Below are positions 50,828-59,400 of a stretch of DNA of 64,000 nt, piece by piece (the stretch's first letter is position 1; every line of letters starts with the position of its first letter). Source of the DNA: Limivivens faecihominis (GTDB taxonomy: Bacteria; Bacillota; Clostridia; Lachnospirales; Lachnospiraceae); contig NZ_JAJEPR010000001.1 of NCBI RefSeq assembly GCF_020686945.1, forward strand, positions 1 through 64,000, given 5' to 3'. The notes beneath the pieces are model-generated. The model was not told the origin of the DNA. It did not search any database and was given only the letters and a program-made list of their open reading frames with translations. A program made the position numbers and the translations under genes.

Positions 50828-52219
50828 ATGGAACTTACTACAGTTAGAGAAATTTTCAGAGACAGAGAAAAATATTTAAACAAAGAAATCCAGGTCGGTG
50901 GCTGGGTAAGGAGCAACCGTGATTCCAAAGCCTTCGGTTTCCTGGTACTGCACGACGGTACTTTTTTTGAGACCCTGCAGATCGTATATCACGACACCAT
51001 GGCAAACTTCCAGGAGCTGACCAAGATCAACGTCGGCGCTGCCGTTATCGTCAAAGGAACTCTGGTTCCGACTCCGGAAGCAAAACAGCCCTTCGAGATC
51101 CAGGCAGAAGAGATCTCCATCGAGGGCGCTTCCACACCGGATTATCCGCTGCAGAAGAAACGTCACAGCCTGGAGTACATGCGTACCATCACCCATCTGC
51201 GTCCGAGAACCAACACTTTCCAGGCCGTATTCCGCGTGCGTTCCCTGATTGCATACGCCATCCACAAATTCTTCCAGGAGAGAGATTTCGTCTATGTACA
51301 CACTCCCCTGATCACAGGAAGCGACTGTGAGGGTGCTGGCGAGATGTTCCAGGTGACGACTCTGGATCTCAACAACCCGCCGAAAAATCCGGACGGCTCC
51401 ATCGATTACAGCAAGGATTTCTTCGGGAAAGAGACCAACCTGACTGTAAGCGGCCAGCTCAACGGCGAGACCTTCGCTCAGGCTTTCCGCAACATCTATA
51501 CCTTCGGACCGACCTTCCGTGCAGAGAATTCCAACACCACCCGTCATGCGGCTGAGTTCTGGATGATCGAGCCGGAGATCGCTTTCGCAGACCTCAAGGA
51601 CGACATGATCCTGGCTGAGTCCATGCTGAAATATGTCATCAACTATGTTCTGGAGCATGCGCCGGAAGAGATGAACTTCTTCAACTCCTTCGTGGACAAA
51701 GGACTCATCGAGCGTCTGAAACATGTGGCAAACTCCGATTTCGGCCATGTGACCTACACTGAGGCCATCGAGATTCTGGAGAAACACAACGACAAATTCG
51801 AGTACAAAGTATCCTGGGGCGTAGACCTGCAGACCGAGCACGAGCGTTACCTCACAGAGGAAGTCTTCAAGAAACCGGTATTCGTTACCGATTATCCGAA
51901 GGAGATCAAGGCCTTCTACATGAAGCTTAACGACGACGAAAAGACCGTAGCCGCTATGGACTGCCTGGTTCCGGGTATCGGAGAGATCATCGGCGGAAGC
52001 CAGAGAGAGGACAGCTATGAGAAGCTCCTCGCCAGAATGAATGAGCTGGGCCTTAAGGAAGAGGATTACGGTTTCTACCTGGATCTCCGGAAATACGGTT
52101 CCACCCGTCACGCCGGTTTCGGCCTTGGCTTTGAGCGCTGCGTGATGTACCTCACCGGTATGGGCAACATCCGCGACGTGCTGCCGTTCCCGAGAACAGT
52201 AGGTACATGTGAGTTATAA
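50828..52219 (+). CDS. asnS: Asparaginyl-tRNA synthetase
   Basis: A 463-residue class IIb synthetase that charges tRNA-Asn. An N-terminal OB-fold anticodon-binding domain (about 1-115; VGGWVRSNRDSKAFGFLVLHDG) precedes the catalytic domain with motif 2 FGPTFRAENSNTTRHAAEFWMIEPE (near 222) and motif 3 GFGLGFERCVMYLTGM (near 430). The AEF-type segment after motif 2 distinguishes AsnS from AspS. The ribosome site is GGATAGGAAAG. Its long structured leader is notable because many clostridial synthetases use T-boxes instead. Confidence 0.95.
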   Translation: MELTTVREIFRDREKYLNKEIQVGGWVRSNRDSKAFGFLVLHDGTFFETLQIVYHDTMANFQELTKINVGAAVIVKGTLVPTPEAKQPFEIQAEEISIEGASTPDYPLQKKRHSLEYMRTITHLRPRTNTFQAVFRVRSLIAYAIHKFFQERDFVYVHTPLITGSDCEGAGEMFQVTTLDLNNPPKNPDGSIDYSKDFFGKETNLTVSGQLNGETFAQAFRNIYTFGPTFRAENSNTTRHAAEFWMIEPEIAFADLKDDMILAESMLKYVINYVLEHAPEEMNFFNSFVDKGLIERLKHVANSDFGHVTYTEAIEILEKHNDKFEYKVSWGVDLQTEHERYLTEEVFKKPVFVTDYPKEIKAFYMKLNDDEKTVAAMDCLVPGIGEIIGGSQREDSYEKLLARMNELGLKEEDYGFYLDLRKYGSTRHAGFGLGFERCVMYLTGMGNIRDVLPFPRTVGTCEL

Positions 52220-52248
52220 TTGCGGGAGCTGCGAAGCAGCGGAGCAAT
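52219..52248 (+). other. Hairpin after asnS
   Basis: ATTGC/GCAAT encloses AGCTGC-GAA-GCAGC, overlapping the asnS stop region. No U run beyond TTTG, so at most a weak terminator. Confidence 0.5.
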
Positions 52249-52283
52249 TTGTTAGTACAAAGTAGTGAAAAATAAGAAAAACT

Positions 52284-52375
52284 GCTGCACCGGGGAGGGA
52301 ACATGGCGCTGACAGACACAGAAGACTTTTTCCGGCTGTCTGTCATTGCCATGCCGAAACGGCGCAGCATTTTTG
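52284..52375 (+). terminator. Branched terminator-like structure after asnS
   Basis: Outer arms TGCTGCACCG (52284-52293) and CGGCGCAGCA (52361-52370) pair with one mismatch and are followed by TTTTT. Inside, ATGGC..TGACAGACA (52304-52319) pairs with TGTCTGTCA..GCCAT (52338-52353). Confidence 0.55.
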
Positions 52376-52380
52376 ATTTC

Positions 52381-52437
52381 CGCGAGCAACGAGCCAAGCA
52401 GCCATGCTTGCATGGATATTTGGCGACTGCCGCGCGG
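52381..52437. repeat. CATGCTTGCATG-family intergenic hairpin (compact copy)
   Basis: A cruciform-like element: CGCG arms, GCCAA/TTGGC (52393-52397, 52420-52424), and CCATGC-TT-GCATGG (52402-52415). Its three conserved blocks GAGCCAAGCAG, CATGCTTGCATG and ATTTGGCGA recur exactly, on the other strand, in 62304-62448. Confidence 0.65.
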
Positions 52438-52461
52438 AATTTAATTTAGGGAGGCATAAAA

Positions 52462-53157
52462 ATGGGGAGTAAGATATTGGTTGTAGATGACGAGCGGGAG
52501 ATCGCCGACGTAGTAGAACTCTACCTGAAAAATGAAAACTATCAGGTCGTGAAATGCTACAACGGCCGCGACGCTCTGGAAGCTGTGGAAAAAGAGAAGC
52601 CGGACCTGGCTCTTCTCGATGTGATGCTGCCGGATATCGACGGCTTCACAATCCTGCAGAAGATCCGTGAAAAATACACCTTTCCGGTGATCATGCTCAC
52701 GGCCAAAACCGAATACATGGATAAAATCAACGGACTGACCCTGGGGGCCGACGATTATATCGCGAAGCCCTTCAATCCGCTGGAGCTCATGGCGAGAGTC
52801 AAGGCACAGTTAAGAAGGTCCACGAAGTACAATGAGGGAAATCGGTCTCAGGAGGACATCATCGACTTCGGTGGGCTTTTCCTGAACCGGAATACCCACG
52901 AATGTATTTATAATGAAAGAGAACTGACCCTCACGCCCATCGAGTTTGACATTCTCTGGATTCTCTGCGAGAACCGAGGGCAGGTCATCAGCTCCGAGCA
53001 GCTCTTTGAGCAGGTCTGGAAGGAAAAATACTACAAAAACAGCAACAATACGGTGATGGTCCACATCCGTCATCTCCGCGAGAAAATGAGCGGACCGACG
53101 GGAAAATCGGATTTCATCAAGACCGTCTGGGGAGTGGGATACCGCGTTGAAAAATAA
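52462..53157 (+). CDS. OmpR/PhoB-type response regulator (VanR-like)
   Basis: A 231-residue regulator: receiver domain (1-120) with acidic pair VVDDE, phospho-acceptor Asp near 53 (LALLDVMLPDIDG) and Lys in YIAKPF; then an OmpR-type winged-helix DNA-binding domain (about 130-230) ending IKTVWGVGYRVEK. GGGAGG precedes the ATG. It overlaps the kinase gene by 11 bases. The closest look-alikes are VanR-type regulators; here no resistance genes follow, and a sortase does, so cell-envelope control is the likely theme. Confidence 0.93.
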   Translation: MGSKILVVDDEREIADVVELYLKNENYQVVKCYNGRDALEAVEKEKPDLALLDVMLPDIDGFTILQKIREKYTFPVIMLTAKTEYMDKINGLTLGADDYIAKPFNPLELMARVKAQLRRSTKYNEGNRSQEDIIDFGGLFLNRNTHECIYNERELTLTPIEFDILWILCENRGQVISSEQLFEQVWKEKYYKNSNNTVMVHIRHLREKMSGPTGKSDFIKTVWGVGYRVEK

Positions 53158-54334
53158 TTACCGGAAGTTAAAATGGAGCCTCATGCTCCGTACTGTGCTG
53201 ATGGCGTTTTTTTCCCTGGCGGTGGGCTATATCATCCTGGTGGTCCTCATTGACGGCGTGCTCCAGGACAGCTTCCCGGCCATGATCATCAGCCTTCTGA
53301 TGAAGTTCGGAATGAGCCAGACGGAGGCTGACCGCGTCTACGGCACGGTCTTCATGCAGAACAAAGGTCTCTTTGTGGCGGTAGGCTTTATCATTTTGTT
53401 CCTGATCTTTTTCTATCTGGCCATGTCAAAAGTCACCAGGTACCTCAACAGTATCGGTACGGAGATCGAGACTATTTTAAGTAATTCCGAGGCTCCTGTG
53501 ACGTTGGAGCCGGAACTGAGGCCCATTTCCGAGAAGCTCAACACCCTGAAAATGACGCTGAAACGCCGGGAGTACGAGGCCGTGGAGAGTGAGCAGCGAA
53601 AAAATGACCTCGTGGTCTTTCTGGCCCATGACCTCAAAACGCCGCTGACCTCCATCATCGCCTATCTCACGATGCTGGATGAACAGCCGGGGCTTTCCGA
53701 GGAGGACAAGAAGAAATACATCCATATTTCCCTGGAAAAATCGATCCGGCTGGGTGAGCTCATCAGCGAATTTTTCGAGATCACGCGCTTCAATCTTCAG
53801 GATATCGTGCTTCAGAAGGAAACGTTGGATCTCTCCATGATGCTGGAGCAGCTGGCGGATGAGAGCTATGCGGTGCTGGCAGAGAAATCCCTGACCTGTT
53901 CGATCCACACGGACGACAATCTGCTGGTGGACGGGGATCCGGACAAGCTGGCCCGGGTTTTCGATAACCTCTTAAGAAATGCCATCGCCTACAGTTATCC
54001 CGGCACGAACATTGACATCCAGGCTTTCGGGGAGAAAAAGGACATCATCATCACGTTTTCCAACCAGGGCGATCAGATCCCGCCCCAGAAGCTGAATTTC
54101 ATCTTTGAAAAATTCTACCGTGTGGACAATGCCCGCCAGAGCCGGACCGGAGGCGCGGGCCTGGGTCTCTCGATCGCGAAAGAGATCGTGGAGCTTCACG
54201 GCGGAGCCATCGCGGCTTCGAGCAGCCCGGTCTGCACCCGTTTTACCGTGAAACTTCCGAGGCATCAGGAGGAGCAGCAGCCCGCAGCGGCGAAAAAATG
54301 GGGCCGCATCGCAAAAAATGGAGGAAAAGAATGA
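53147..54334 (+). CDS. Sensor histidine kinase (VanS-like)
   Basis: A 395-residue membrane kinase. Two helices (about 15-37 and 70-92) bracket a short external loop of about 35 residues. HisKA follows with acceptor His in VVFLAHDLKTPLTSIIAYL (near 165), then HATPase_c with N-box DNLLRNAIAYSYPG and the G-box GGAGLGLSIAKEIVELHGG. The TTG at 53147 is taken as start, overlapping the regulator by 11 bases with GGAGTGGG upstream. The stop overlaps the sortase start (ATGA). Confidence 0.92.
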   Translation: MKNNYRKLKWSLMLRTVLMAFFSLAVGYIILVVLIDGVLQDSFPAMIISLLMKFGMSQTEADRVYGTVFMQNKGLFVAVGFIILFLIFFYLAMSKVTRYLNSIGTEIETILSNSEAPVTLEPELRPISEKLNTLKMTLKRREYEAVESEQRKNDLVVFLAHDLKTPLTSIIAYLTMLDEQPGLSEEDKKKYIHISLEKSIRLGELISEFFEITRFNLQDIVLQKETLDLSMMLEQLADESYAVLAEKSLTCSIHTDDNLLVDGDPDKLARVFDNLLRNAIAYSYPGTNIDIQAFGEKKDIIITFSNQGDQIPPQKLNFIFEKFYRVDNARQSRTGGAGLGLSIAKEIVELHGGAIAASSSPVCTRFTVKLPRHQEEQQPAAAKKWGRIAKNGGKE

Positions 54335-55302
54335 AAAGATCCAGGAAAAAGAAGAGCATTGGCGATTTTATCTGGAGGCTCGTCTTTCTGGCGGCGCTGG
54401 TCGTTTTCTGCTACTGCGCCTTTCAGCTGGTGACGATCTATCTGGAATATAAGAAAGGTACTGACGAATATTCCTCTCTGGAGCAGCAGTATGTGACGGA
54501 GGATACGATAAGCGGCACGACGGAAAACAACACCCCGTCAGGTACCGGCGACGGCACCCGGACTGGCAGCGACGGAAGTGAAGCCACCGACGGCACTTCT
54601 GAAACTACTGGAAAAGTCGAGGGTTCCGGCACGGCCGAAGATCCCTACACCACGGGAGAGACCGAGACGGAGATCGAGACCGACGCGGAAGGAAAGACGA
54701 CCGTGAAGGCTTATCCGGTGCTCAAAAACCCTGTAGATTTTGAGAGCCTGAAAAAGGTCAACGAGGATATCATCGGCTGGATCCGCGTCAACGCGCTGGA
54801 TATCAGCTACCCGATTGCCCAGAGTACGAACAACGATTATTATCTGCACCGTACCTTTGAGCGGGTGGACAACTTTGCCGGGTGTATTTTCATGGAATAT
54901 CAGAACCACAGCGATTTTTCCGATAAGAACACAATTATCTACGGCCACAACATGAAGAACGGTTCCATGTTCGGCACCCTCCGGAAATTTTACGAGGACG
55001 AAGTCTACGAGAAAGCCCCCTATTTCTGGATTTACACGCCGGACAAGATTTACCGCTATGATATTTTCTCCTGTGCGGAGGTGGCGGTGGACAGCCTGGC
55101 CTACCAGATCACCTTCTCCGAGGAGGGAAGCTTTGAGAAATACATCGATGACGCTTACAGCCGTTCCGTAGTAAAGGGAAATGACATCAAGGTGACGGCG
55201 GAGGATAAAATCGTGACCCTCTCCACCTGTACAGGCAACGAGTCCACGCGGTTTATCGTCCAGGGTAAGCTCAGCAAAACCTACTGGTCGAAAAAGAAAT
55301 AA
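54331..55302 (+). CDS. Class B sortase
   Basis: A 323-residue membrane transpeptidase. An N-terminal basic stretch and helix (about 10-38) are followed by a Thr/Gly/Ser/Glu-rich linker (about 60-135) and the sortase fold. Catalytic residues are visible: His in IIYGHNMKNGSMF (near 207), Cys in TLSTCTGNESTRFIVQG (near 301) and Arg ten residues after it. The T-L-S-T-C signature and length favour class B. The ATG at 54331 overlaps the kinase stop and has GGAGG upstream; an earlier start at 54298 is less likely. No neighbouring substrate with a sorting signal was found. Linker composition resembles other Thr/Glu-rich stalks in this window. Confidence 0.9.
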   Translation: MKRSRKKKSIGDFIWRLVFLAALVVFCYCAFQLVTIYLEYKKGTDEYSSLEQQYVTEDTISGTTENNTPSGTGDGTRTGSDGSEATDGTSETTGKVEGSGTAEDPYTTGETETEIETDAEGKTTVKAYPVLKNPVDFESLKKVNEDIIGWIRVNALDISYPIAQSTNNDYYLHRTFERVDNFAGCIFMEYQNHSDFSDKNTIIYGHNMKNGSMFGTLRKFYEDEVYEKAPYFWIYTPDKIYRYDIFSCAEVAVDSLAYQITFSEEGSFEKYIDDAYSRSVVKGNDIKVTAEDKIVTLSTCTGNESTRFIVQGKLSKTYWSKKK

Positions 55303-55318
55303 AAAGGGGGTATCCGGA

Positions 55319-56035
55319 ATGGATGAAAAGATTGAGAAGCTGAAAGAATGGATTGACGACAGTGATAATATTGTATTTTTCGGAGGTGCGGGCGTTTCGA
55401 CGGAAAGTGGAATCCCTGATTTCAGAAGCCAGGACGGCCTTTACAATCAGGAGTATGCCTATCCGCCGGAGACCATCTTAAGCCACACTTTTTTCATGCG
55501 GAATCCGAAGGAATTTTATCGTTTTTACCGCAATAAGATGCTGGTTCTGGATGCGAAGCCCAATGCGGCCCACCGGAAACTGGCCCAGTGGGAGAAGGAG
55601 GGGCGCCTCAAAGCTGTCATTACCCAGAACATCGACGGCCTCCATCAGAAGGCCGGAAGCAAGGAAGTTCTGGAGCTTCACGGCAGCATCCACCGGAATT
55701 ACTGCACGCGCTGCGGCAAATTTTTCGATGCGGAATACATGCAGCGGGCTGGGGGCGTGCCGAAATGCGAATGCGGCGGCATCATCAAGCCGGACGTGGT
55801 CCTCTATGAGGAAGGGCTGGACATGCAGGTGGTTTCCAAGGCCATCCAGTACATTTCCAGGGCTGACGTCCTCATCGTGGGCGGCACTTCTCTGGTGGTT
55901 TACCCGGCGGCCGGCCTCATCGACTACTATAATGGAAAGAAACTGGTGATGGTCAATAAGTCCGTCACCCCGAAGGACGCGGGAGCAGACCTTCTGGTGC
56001 AGGGAAGCATCGGCGAGATCTTTTCCCAGATCTGA
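55319..56035 (+). CDS. cobB: NAD-dependent protein deacylase (sirtuin, CobB type)
   Basis: A 238-residue Sir2 enzyme that removes acyl groups from lysines using NAD. NAD-binding GAGVSTESGIPDFRS (near 23-37), TQNIDGLHQKAG with catalytic His in ELHGS (near 123), and four zinc Cys (CTRC, CECGG) are all present. Starts 16 bases after the sortase stop with GGGGG as ribosome site. It is probably cotranscribed with the two-component/sortase operon but likely to be functionally independent. Confidence 0.95.
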   Translation: MDEKIEKLKEWIDDSDNIVFFGGAGVSTESGIPDFRSQDGLYNQEYAYPPETILSHTFFMRNPKEFYRFYRNKMLVLDAKPNAAHRKLAQWEKEGRLKAVITQNIDGLHQKAGSKEVLELHGSIHRNYCTRCGKFFDAEYMQRAGGVPKCECGGIIKPDVVLYEEGLDMQVVSKAIQYISRADVLIVGGTSLVVYPAAGLIDYYNGKKLVMVNKSVTPKDAGADLLVQGSIGEIFSQI

Positions 56036-56055
56036 AAATGAACGGAGAGAAAACA

Positions 56056-56241
56056 ATGGATTACCAGGTGGGAGACATCGTAAAACTGAAAAAACCCCAC
56101 CCCTGCGGCAGTTATGAGTGGGAAATCCTCCGGGTCGGAGCCGATTTCCGCCTCAAATGCACCGGCTGCGGCCACCAGATCATGGTGGCCCGGAAGCTGG
56201 TGGAGAAGAACACGCGGGGGCTGAGGAAAAAAGAAGAGTAA
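56056..56241 (+). CDS. Small DUF951 protein
   Basis: A 61-residue protein beginning MDYQVGDIVKLKKPHPCG, with a second Cys pair in CTGCGH. The pattern VGDIV-LKKPHPCG---W-I-R-GAD--LKC-GCG matches the DUF951 family of Firmicutes; nucleic-acid binding has been suggested from its small SH3-like barrel, not shown. The ATG at 56056 follows GGAGAG; the in-frame ATG at 56038 lacks a good site. Ends the operon, before a terminator. Confidence 0.88.
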   Translation: MDYQVGDIVKLKKPHPCGSYEWEILRVGADFRLKCTGCGHQIMVARKLVEKNTRGLRKKEE

Positions 56242-56292
56242 GAGAAAGCGTCAGGAGAAAAAAGAAAAAATTTATTACGTTCAGTGAAAAAG

Positions 56293-56327
56293 TATCGTCT
56301 GAGAAAAAATCTCAGGCGATATTTTTT
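56293..56327 (+). terminator. Terminator after DUF951
   Basis: TATCGTCTGAGA pairs with TCTCAGGCGATA around AAAAA and is followed by TTTTTT. Confidence 0.9.
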
Positions 56328-56443
56328 GGTAAATTCTGCTGAATTATGATGAGTAATCCGTTTACTTTTATACTAAATTGCTTTATACTCTTATAAAACA
56401 GGTCTGTGACCTGTACTGGAAAGAGAGAAGGGAGGAAAAAGTT

Positions 56444-59400
56444 ATGTTTTGTCAGGAATGTGGACAGAAATTAGCCGATGGGACAAAATTTTGCCCATAC
56501 TGCGGAGCGAAGATTCAGGCTGCTCCGCCGCCGGTGGAAGAAACGACAGAGCAGGAAGAAACTGTTGAAGTAAGGCCGGAACCCGAGGAGGAGGCTCCCC
56601 CTCCAAAGAATCCGGCTCCCAAGCCGAGACCGAAAACGGCTCCGACACCGGAAGCTCCGCGCCCAGCGCCGGAGCCAGCGCCCAAGCCCGCCGGAAATGG
56701 CGGTAAGACCGGGCTTTACGCCATTGTCGGTCTCGTGGCCGTCATCGTTCTGGCTGTGGTGCTGATCAAAGGTGTTTTCGGCGGAGGGACTACCGTATCC
56801 GTCATGGACTGCGTGAATGTGACGATCAGCGGTGTGGACGGCAATGGCCGGGCTTACTTTGATTTCGACATTCAGCCCATTTTCGACGCGGTTTCCAAAA
56901 AGATGACGCTGACGGAGCGCATGCGGGAGGAGATTCAGGATCTGACGGACGATATTTACAAGGATATCGTGCTCTCCGATGACAGTAACCTTTCCAACGG
57001 CGACAAAGTCAAAGTGAGCAGCAGCGTGGACAAGGATCTTCTCAAAGCCTATAAAGTGAAGCTGAAAAACGGCGACAAGACGATAAAAGTAGAAGATCTG
57101 GTGAAGGTTCAGGAGGTAAACGTCAAGGACTACGTTCAGGTAGAGTTTTCTGGTTTTGACGGCTTCGGAGCCGTGTATCTGAATCAGGATTATGACGGCC
57201 TGATCTCAGCGACGGCTGAACTGATCCGCAAGGCAGACAACTCCGAGGAAGCCGAGGAGTACATTTCAGACTCCCTTCCTTCTGTGATCTACAACATGTC
57301 CTGGATCTACGAGGGCGAAGATTACCAGAAGAACGGCAACGAAGTGACCTACCACTGCAGCGGACCGGATTACATCGAGAAATACGGCATTCATTTTATC
57401 TATGAGGATGTCACCGCGACGGTGGATGGACTGATTCCGGTGGAGACCCTCTCCCTTGCAGATTATATGAAGCTTTCCTGCGAGGGCATCAATGGCAGCG
57501 CCTATGCCCGGGCTGAACTGGACGAGGAAAAACTCCTTGATTACCTGAGTGAGCTTTTTGAAAAAGAGCAGCGCGGAGCCTATGGAGCAGCAGGAGAGAA
57601 TTTCGATGCGGCCACAGAGGCAGAATCCGCGGTCAACAGCATAAAGAATACCTGGAGAGAAGAGTTTGTCACGATGGCAGATCCCAGTGAGAATCTCTCC
57701 AACGGCGATGAAGTGACCGTTACCCTCACTCCGAGCTATACGGATAATAATGAAGTAAATATGGTCGGAGCCGGCTTTACTCTTATTGGCGGAAGCGGCA
57801 CCTTCACCGTGGACAGTCTGGGAGATTATCACCTGGGTATCACCTCCACGGAGGATGAGGAGCTCAAAGCGTTTCTGGCCCCCTATGAGACAAGTATCGA
57901 GGCGGCCTTCGATGAGAAGAAAGACTGGATTAATCAGGATGCTTCCCAGTATGGCTGGGTTGCCTGGGATCAGGTACCGGATGGCAAAGTGACGCCGGTG
58001 CTGGAAAAAGTCGATACCGTCACCTGGGACGAGGGCGATTACTACGATGCCGGAAATATGATGCTGGCCGTTTATCATATGAGCCTTCCGGTGCGGCAGT
58101 TTGACCGTTCCATGACAACGCTGGATATTTACTACGGAATGAAATTCAACAACGTGGTGAAGACAGATGACGGAAAACTGAATTATGATTACGATCCCGA
58201 CACCAGTTTCCTGGTAGGGGACGAAAAGCTGAACAGCTGGCTGAGTGACCACAAGAACAATGTGATGGAAAACGGCACCAATGTGCAGGAAGAAGAAGCG
58301 GTCGCTGATCTTACCAGCGTGCAGGAGACCGAGGGCGAGACAGAAGAAAACACCACAGAAGCGGCAGTCGAGGCCATTTCCGTGGAAACGCCCCAGGCAG
58401 GAACCATCGCGGAGGGCGCAGCCAATCAGGCAGCAGCCACCGTTGTCTACGAGGGTCACACCTACGCAAGATTCGATATCGCTTTGAATTATTCCCAGGC
58501 GGAGAAGTTCTGCGAGCAGGCAGGAGGCCATCTGGCAACCCTCACCTCCTGGAGGGAAAACCTGGCAGTACAGAGCATTCTCGATGATGCATCTTACGAC
58601 GAGTACTGGCTTGGAGCCAGCGACGAAGAATGGGAGGGCAGCTGGAAATGGACCACCGGGGAAGCCTTCGACTGGACTAACTGGGATGACAGCCAGCCCG
58701 ATAACTATAACGGAGACGAAGATTTCCTGACGATTTATTCCTACTACGGAAGCTGGAATGACCGTTCAGCGGATGAGGAAGACATCGGTTTCGTTCTGGA
58801 GATCGATCCCGTGTCCGAGGGAAGCCCCTCCGGAGAATATGACCTTCTCTCCGATCTGGTCGCTTCCGGTTCCCACAACTGTGATATCTGGAAACAGCTC
58901 GAAGATCCCTATGGAAATAAGCATTTTGCCAGCGTGGTTCTCGATGCTTCCGAGAATGGCTGGGTGAAATATGAGCTGGACGGAAACTACAACTTCTTCA
59001 CCGCGACGTTAAGCACCTGTACCGACGCGGAGAGCGACGCTTCCTTTGAGATTGCCATCTGGGGTGACGGAAAGCTTCTCTACAGCCGCTACAATTATCA
59101 GAAGACCGACGCGCCGGAGACTATCGCGCTGAATACGACGGGCATCAGTAAGCTTTCGATCAAGATGGCGAACCGGGGAGGCTATAATAACGGTTTCCTT
59201 GGCCTGAACGAGGCGAAGCTCTGGAAAAACGGCACGGCGGAGACTTTGCCGGTGCTCGTGGATGAGCTGGGCGATCTGACGCTGATTGACAGCGAGGAGT
59301 ACGGCGATTACAGTGAAGGCGAGATGTACACCGATGTTTACGGAAATGTCCATGAAAACTGGTACGATTTCGAGGAGGAAGACCTGGGAGCAAGGGCTGT

